Below the pieces are notes generated by a model. That model searched no databases. It worked only from the letters and a program-made list of their open reading frames with translations, and was not told the origin of the DNA. A program made the position numbers and the translations under genes. A DNA stretch of 64,000 bases. Origin: Thelonectria olida. Lineage: Eukaryota; Ascomycota; Sordariomycetes; Hypocreales; Nectriaceae. Where the stretch lies: NCBI GenBank assembly GCA_020736575.1, contig JAGPYM010000003.1, positions 2,232,001-2,296,000 of the forward strand, written 5' to 3'. Positions within the stretch are counted from its first letter, which is position 1; every line of letters begins with the position of its first letter. Shown piece by piece: positions 59,076 to 64,000 of the stretch.

Positions 59076-60151
59076 TTATTCGCCCAGTCTAAGATCGCTC
59101 AATTTATCAGCATGAAAGGCCGGGACAGCAATTGGGTCCTCTTTTTCCCAGTCTGCCTTCTGGTTGACACCCGTGGCAACGTGAAGGGTTCCACCAAGTT
59201 TCCCCTCGACTCCGAACTTGATGTCCGTGTTCAAACGATCGCCAATCATGACGGTCCGAGCCCTGTCGAGCTGGAATTTGCCCTCGACGGCATCCATCAT
59301 GGCCTGTGAAGGCTTGCCCAGGGCAAGTGGTTGCTTGCCAATGGCGTTAACAAGAGGCACGTGGACCGAACCGGCGCCGAGGAAGAAGTCATGGTGCATA
59401 GGCAGAGTAGAATCGACATTGGTGGCAAGGAAGATGGCTCCACGCTTGAGGTAGTGCATGCCCACAGCAAGCTTGAGGTAGTTGATGTGGAAGTCGAGCC
59501 CGCATAGGACGACTCCGACTTCTGGGTCCAGCATCGAACCGTCGGCGATGGCCTTGAAGTCCTCTGGTGTGATGTCCCGACGGTACTCGGGGTCCGTGCC
59601 GCCCAGGTAGGGAACTCCTTCGGATGCCAGCTCTTGCTCAATGCCGGACTCTCCAATGACATACACCTTGCTCTTGCCCTCGGGCATCTTGAGGATGCGG
59701 GCGATATAAATGGCGGCAGAGTAGCTAGAGCCGAAGATGTCGTCAACCTCGCAGGGGATGCCCAGGCCAGTGAGCTTCTTGAGGTACTCGCTGCGTGACT
59801 TTGTCGAGTTGTTGGTCACGAAGACGGTTCTCTTCCCTTCGGGGTTGTGAGTGATGACTCGTGCTTCATTGTGGGTTGTTTGATTCACTCAACCTTTTGA
59901 TCTCAACATTGCAATGGTCTCGGGCACTCCCTCGAAGATGTGGTCGCCGGACCAGAGGACGCCTATCTGGTTAGGTTCCCATCTTCACATGGAATTTCGG
60001 GAGGCATACCATCACAGTCAAAGAGAAACGTCTGGCATGCATGTGAGCGTTGGGGTCCGAGTCAGGCGACTAAATCACTCACATCAAACTTGTCGATGAA
60101 CTCGGTGATTGCGGCCTGGTCGCCGGTGAGATACGTTGGTGTTGTGACCAT
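59076..60151 (-). CDS. PHO13: PHO13-type phosphatase (phosphoglycolate / 4-nitrophenyl phosphatase)
   Basis: This HAD-family phosphatase removes toxic side products such as 2-phosphoglycolate; 4-nitrophenyl phosphate is the laboratory substrate. Exons 60151-60083, 60031-60010, 59962-59894 and 59836-59076 give 306 residues (yeast 312). The second exon is only 22 bases and encodes most of HAD motif I (TFLFDCD); the aspartates at about 28 and 30 are the nucleophile and acid/base. Motif II is VFVTNNST, and motif III/IV is LGKPSQAMMDAV, then TVMIGDRLNTDIKFG. The large C2-type cap domain covers the middle. The third intron uses a weaker donor (gttgag) but is required by frame and sequence. The gene converges with the DUF1295 gene. 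Confidence 0.93.
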
Positions 60152-61683
60152 CTTGAAGGAGTCGGGTATGGAAAGTTGATGACCTGGGAATGATCTCTGA
60201 GTATGGCTATGGCTGGGTTAGGAAGCAACGCGCGGTCATGGAAGTCTTGGGCATAGAGGTGAAGCTTAGTCATCAGCTTATTTGAGCAACATCTTGATTT
60301 TCGGTGGATAAAACCTTGGGCATGACAAGCACTACCTTACCCAGTATTTTGTACAGTTTCATCAAGTTCAGCGGGGACGGGCTACACAAAACAACGATGC
60401 AACACAGCCGACGAGTCATGCCCGTTCGCGCCAATATTTGAAACAGTCGACCACGGGCTTGATGGGAGAGAAAATAGGATCATCCCGATGGCCATAGGGT
60501 AGCAAAGGTAGTCTCTCGCAGCGCATCCCAGGTCAACGGTTAGCCCATGTCACCCCGCTGACATCATATGCATTTGATAAGAACCTTCACACGTGTGAAT
60601 AGCATCTGTCAGCCGGGCTTCCCGAGGTGTCTCTTTGCGAAAATGTCGGCGTTCGGGAACATCAACTCGGCAGAGGCAAATTGCGTGGCGACGGCCGTTG
60701 CAGAATTGTTCTGCTCTGTACGTAAGGTAGGAGGTACCTGACTAGGTAGAAGTGGCGGCGCTCGCCTCAGAGTTGGCAGCTCAACGGCGCTGCTATGATT
60801 GGTCCCTGGCCCAGAACCGCGCTGGCGGTCACGAGTAATGTCAAGCCTCCGACTTGCTGGCCAACTGCTGTGCTGGCTGTCTGTCAGATGTAAATTTTCC
60901 AGGGACCAGGAACGTGTTCCATGCATGCAGGTCATATGATACGGGGTTCAAGGGCTGAGAACATCCTCCCTTCTCCCGTAACCGTCTATCAAAAAGTCTG
61001 GAGAAAAGGACCTGCTCACCGAGAAGTATCCATATGCCCGTCTCGATCCTACACCGCCAGCACCACCCGAAGATGCCCGTAAATACCGTACCATAACGGA
61101 GTGGAGGAGTGACAAGGTGTACAAGGTGGAGATGAGGGACCCTGAGGACGGGACTGAAGCTAAACATCAGGGTCTAATTTTTAATAACCTACTAATAAAA
61201 GCCGGAAGCCGGGAAGGGTGGGAAGGCCGTCCCAAGCTACCACCAATTTAAAAGGACCCTGACGGCCGTGAAGAAAAAGCTGAGCTCATTGTGAAAACAG
61301 CTTTGTTCTTCATTCACTCAAAAACTGCTGCGAATAGCCACTCATCGTTGTGGTTCCTTGAAGTTACACCTCGTCCTTAGCTTGCACACACCGAAGGTGG
61401 GCACACGACACATCACTCAAAGCGAGAGTACCCTGCAATTTGCTAGACCGCATTGCGTGCACACCGGCAGCCTTTCGCTGGTCGTTCTTAACTTGGCCTT
61501 GCTTGCCCAATAAATTTCTCCCTCTTCACTTCCCTCTCTTCCCTTCTCTTCCCTTCTCTTCCTCGTCCTCCTCGTCCTCCTCGTCCTCTACCACTCCCGT
61601 CTTCCTCAGCAACTGAAAAGCAAACATCCCAAATAGCAATAACAACTTCGCCTCTTGTTTCTTTTCCTCACTCCCTCATCAAC
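60152..61683. other. Divergent promoter region, PHO13 / small unknown gene
   Basis: This 1.5 kb between divergent starts holds a C/T microsatellite just before the downstream gene. ORFs of about 108 codons at 60,609 and 60,841 (minus) show no known feature. Confidence 0.5.
61518..61593. repeat. TTCCC/CTTCT and TCCTCG tandem repeats
   Basis: Three cttccctt-type units are followed by about four tcctcg units, inside the leader of the 133-residue gene. Confidence 0.75.
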
Positions 61684-62085
61684 ATGGCCGCCCCTATGAT
61701 GAGCCGCTCAGAGTCCACCTCAGACTCTGCATCCATCACGAGCAAGTCTTCAACCCCGGAAACCACGCCCTTGTCCACCCCAGCCGCCGAAACCGAGGAC
61801 ACCTGCGACACCTGCAAGATCGGCTCCAAGCCCCTGCCCGCCCTCCACCGAGAATTTCCCAAGCCACCCCAGGAAGTCGACGTCCAGACACTGCTGGGGC
61901 GTCAGCCAGGTCGTTGGACCATCCAGGGCCAAATCGCCGCCAACAATGAGAGAGCCAAGGCCTCTCCTGCCATCGTCACCGAGGAGCAACTGAAGCAGCG
62001 ACGAGCACGGGAGTTCGAGGCAGCAAAGAAAGACCTGCTTGCCTTCCACATTCAAGCTCAACCTTCCAGCGGGAGCCAGTGGTAG
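61684..62085 (+). CDS. Small protein of unknown function, 133 residues
   Basis: This intronless ORF starts at the end of a C/T-rich leader, which is a good context for a real start (aacATGgcc). The first 37 residues are Ser/Thr-rich and disordered. CDTC follows at about residue 40. The central segment VDVQTLLGRQPGRWTIQGQI looks like a conserved core, and a charged helix follows (VTEEQLKQRRAREFEAAKKD). No signal peptide or membrane helix is seen. I do not recognise a named family; a conserved fungal protein of unknown function is the likely status. Base composition matches neighbouring genes. Confidence 0.7.
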   Translation: MAAPMMSRSESTSDSASITSKSSTPETTPLSTPAAETEDTCDTCKIGSKPLPALHREFPKPPQEVDVQTLLGRQPGRWTIQGQIAANNERAKASPAIVTEEQLKQRRAREFEAAKKDLLAFHIQAQPSSGSQW

Positions 62086-62661
62086 ATCAACGCAGCGTCT
62101 GTTTGACCGCCTAGCCGTCCATTAGGCCAAGGCCACATGTTCTCATTTCGCCGGCGCATTTGAAAAGTTTGGAGGTGATACCCGTTGTTGTACGAATTAC
62201 GAATCTACGATTGAACGAGGCCACAAGTGGAGTGGCACTGGCCGATGGATTACGGCTGGTACATAGCACTGGGTGCCTATAGGCTCACAAATAGTCCTTC
62301 AATACAGTCAGTGACTAGACTTATAATTTCGTGAACTGCCATGAATGAAGCAATCAAAATTTGTTGGTGTCTGATCAACTCATCCGCTCGTCTCTCCCAT
62401 ACGTCGCATCATTCCTTTTGCTGGGGTGTTTTGTATTTTCTAGCAAGACTTAGATGGATAGACAGCACTGGAATTTCAGCAGACCTTATCATTCAGATTT
62501 GACTTTCAGTACGCGTTCAATTTACTCTTCTACAAAAAATGAGATGGCGGCTGGTTCAGGAAGCAACGAGGTCTTAGAACCCAGAATCGAGTCGAATGTG
62601 CCAATATATATATATCTTTGCTCTATGTAGAGCAGTCTCGGGTGTAATAATGCTCCCTTAC
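62086..62661. other. Intergenic, convergent 3' ends
   Basis: This holds the 3' regions of the small gene and the TMEM205-like gene, with a short AT repeat near 62,604-62,615. No gene is seen. Confidence 0.5.
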
Positions 62662-63406
62662 CTAAGCAAGGTCTGCGACAGAAAGAATTCTGCCTCCCAA
62701 CGTGAAGCCATATGAGACTATGGCGAGGAAGGTTGCAAGGTTGAGGAGTGATGAAATTCCGTGCGCCATGCCAAATCGCTTGTTCAAGGCCTTCATCTCC
62801 TCCGAGTGCGGGCCCTCGGCAAACCACTCCTTACCATCTCTCTTGACTGCAGGTCGTCGGGTTAGCACAAACATTGTCTTCCATCAGGAAGGAATCAACA
62901 TACCCTGGCCACGTCTGGCTTTCATGATATTGGTCGTCCAAGGAAGGAGAATGGCGTAATTGATGAGGCCCGTCACGAACATAGTGGCGATGGGGACCAG
63001 AGAGTGCCATCTAGCAAATTCGCTCAACAACCCCTGGTAGCCGGAGGAAAGGCCAATCAACGCGTTCCCGGGAAACGTCAGAGCGAGGACAACAGGGAGG
63101 GCTGTTTGCATGCCGAAGTAGATGGGGAAGAGCTTCTGCTGGATCGCTGAGAAGGCCGGGCGATCAACAGCCTTGAACATGGTGATGCCATTGATGAAAG
63201 TCTATCATATCGTCAGGAAAAAAGGCCCAATTGTATCAAATGGGCTATAATGAACTCACATGGAAGAAAGTAGTTCCAAGAAGTGTTCCGTAACTGCCAG
63301 ATAATGAGCAATTGTTATTTGCCAGGCTGATGCAAGCTGTTGGCGCTTACGAGATGATGTGGTACGGAGCCGCCGAAAACACAACGGCCTTGACCGTGCT
63401 CGCCAT
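62662..63406 (-). CDS. TMEM205-like membrane protein (DUF4149)
   Basis: This is a small multi-pass membrane protein of the TMEM205/DUF4149 family; its role in fungi is unknown. Exons 63406-63351, 63293-63260, 63201-62904 and 62846-62662 give 190 residues, normal for the family. Four hydrophobic segments are visible: SYGTLLGTTFFHTFINGITM, MQTALPVVLALTFPGNALIG, LVPIATMFVTGLINYAILLP and ISSLLNLATFLAIVSYGFTL. The family motif FSAIQQKLFPIYFGMQ follows the first. The second exon is only 34 bases; it and the first are supported by phase and by the restored helix. Ku80 is divergent to it, about 395 bases between starts. Confidence 0.9.
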
Positions 63407-63801
63407 TGCAATGTTGGATCGCGATAATGTCGAGAATTGATGATGAGGAATTAAAAAGGCAATTGAGAAAGATGGAATCGGCTATGACGGAGCGGAGAGA
63501 TTCGCTTCCAAAGTATCCAACTCCGCCGAATGAGGTGACGTCGGACATCTTGCCAGACTGACTGGACAATGGCGGTCACATGACTTCGTGTCCAAAACGC
63601 GTCCCGCCACGGGCTTGTCTCACAGCTTCAGCTTATGGGGCCCTTCTGCCTAATTGAAACCAGGATTCAACCATGAGAGAGCGACCACCAGTGAAGTCGA
63701 TATAAAAAGGCAAACGACGCCAGAAAAAAGGGATCACGGCTCTTGTGTTCTGTTCATTCTCAACCCCACCCTTTCCACCTTACCATCATCTATCATCCAA
63801 A
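63407..63801. promoter_or_regulatory. Divergent promoter region, TMEM205-like / Ku80
   Basis: This 395-base space between divergent start codons holds both promoters. An A/T-rich tataaaaag word at 63,700-63,708 could be the Ku80 TATA element. Confidence 0.5.
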
Positions 63802-64000
63802 ATGGCCGAGAAAGAAGCGACAGTGTTCATCTTGGATCTGGGCTCATCCATGGCCCAGGCTCACAACGGCCGAGAAGAGTCAGACCTCGATTGGAGTATG
63901 CGATATGTATGGGACAAGATCACCGATATTGTGTCCGCAAGCCGCAAAACACTTTGCGTTGGAGTCTTAGGGCTGAGAACTGACGAGACAAGCAACAAGC
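63802..64000 (+). CDS. KU80: Ku80 DNA end-binding protein, 5' part only
   Basis: Ku80 forms with Ku70 the ring that binds double-strand DNA ends in non-homologous end joining and at telomeres. Only the first 66 codons are present; the gene runs off the window. The sequence [20 protein letters not shown] followed by the [19 protein letters not shown] segment matches the N-terminal vWA-like domain of fungal Ku80. The stretch [14 protein letters not shown] is also typical. The start fits because the first beta strand follows directly. Confidence 0.92.
   Translation, partial: MAEKEATVFILDLGSSMAQAHNGREESDLDWSMRYVWDKITDIVSASRKTLCVGVLGLRTDETSNK

Overview
This window comes from a filamentous ascomycete, most likely a sordariomycete and perhaps Hypocreales. 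The reasons are short 48-240 base introns with GT/AG ends, long leaders, a dispersed 5S rRNA gene, and gene families typical of Pezizomycotina (PacC, Zn2Cys6 factors, an NTF2-RRM protein, DUF1295 and TMEM205-like proteins). I resolved 19 protein genes to exon level; all coordinates are read by eye. No species is named because no search could be run.

Layout. 0-11 kb is compact: U1-70K splicing protein (+), ribosome-assembly factor MRT4 (-), a 5S rRNA gene, L-threonine aldolase (+), peroxisomal D-amino-acid oxidase (+) and an NTF2/RRM protein (+). 10.7-16.4 kb has no recognisable gene and leads to a PH-domain protein (+). 17.7-22.5 kb holds a 313-bp MITE with nearly perfect terminal inverted repeats, the kinetochore subunit Nnf1 (-) and a mitochondrial coiled-coil membrane protein (-). 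23.9-26.6 kb is a Pumilio/Puf3-type RNA-binding protein (-), preceded by 8.8 kb of gene-free, microsatellite-rich DNA. 35.4-44.6 kb holds a single-pass membrane protein with two LPxY motifs (+), a transcription factor with two complete Zn2Cys6 clusters (-), a secreted protein made of three cysteine-rich repeats (-), and the pH regulator PacC (-). The 4.7 kb upstream of pacC is packed with the PacC hexamer GCCAAG. 49.3-64 kb holds an Stb3-like Sin3-binding protein (-), another 4.3 kb empty stretch, topoisomerase III (-), a DUF1295 membrane reductase-like protein (+), a PHO13-type phosphatase (-), a small unknown protein (+), a TMEM205-like membrane protein (-) and the start of Ku80 (+), cut by the window end.

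Links between genes. Most are housekeeping and independently regulated. Possible links are the pacC autoregulatory array; an RRPE-like site (the known Stb3 target) before MRT4; a perfect Puf3-type site just after the threonine aldolase stop; and the adjacent aldolase and D-amino-acid oxidase.

The least ordinary items are the triple-repeat CCCC secreted protein, the double zinc-cluster factor, the PacC-site array and the MITE.
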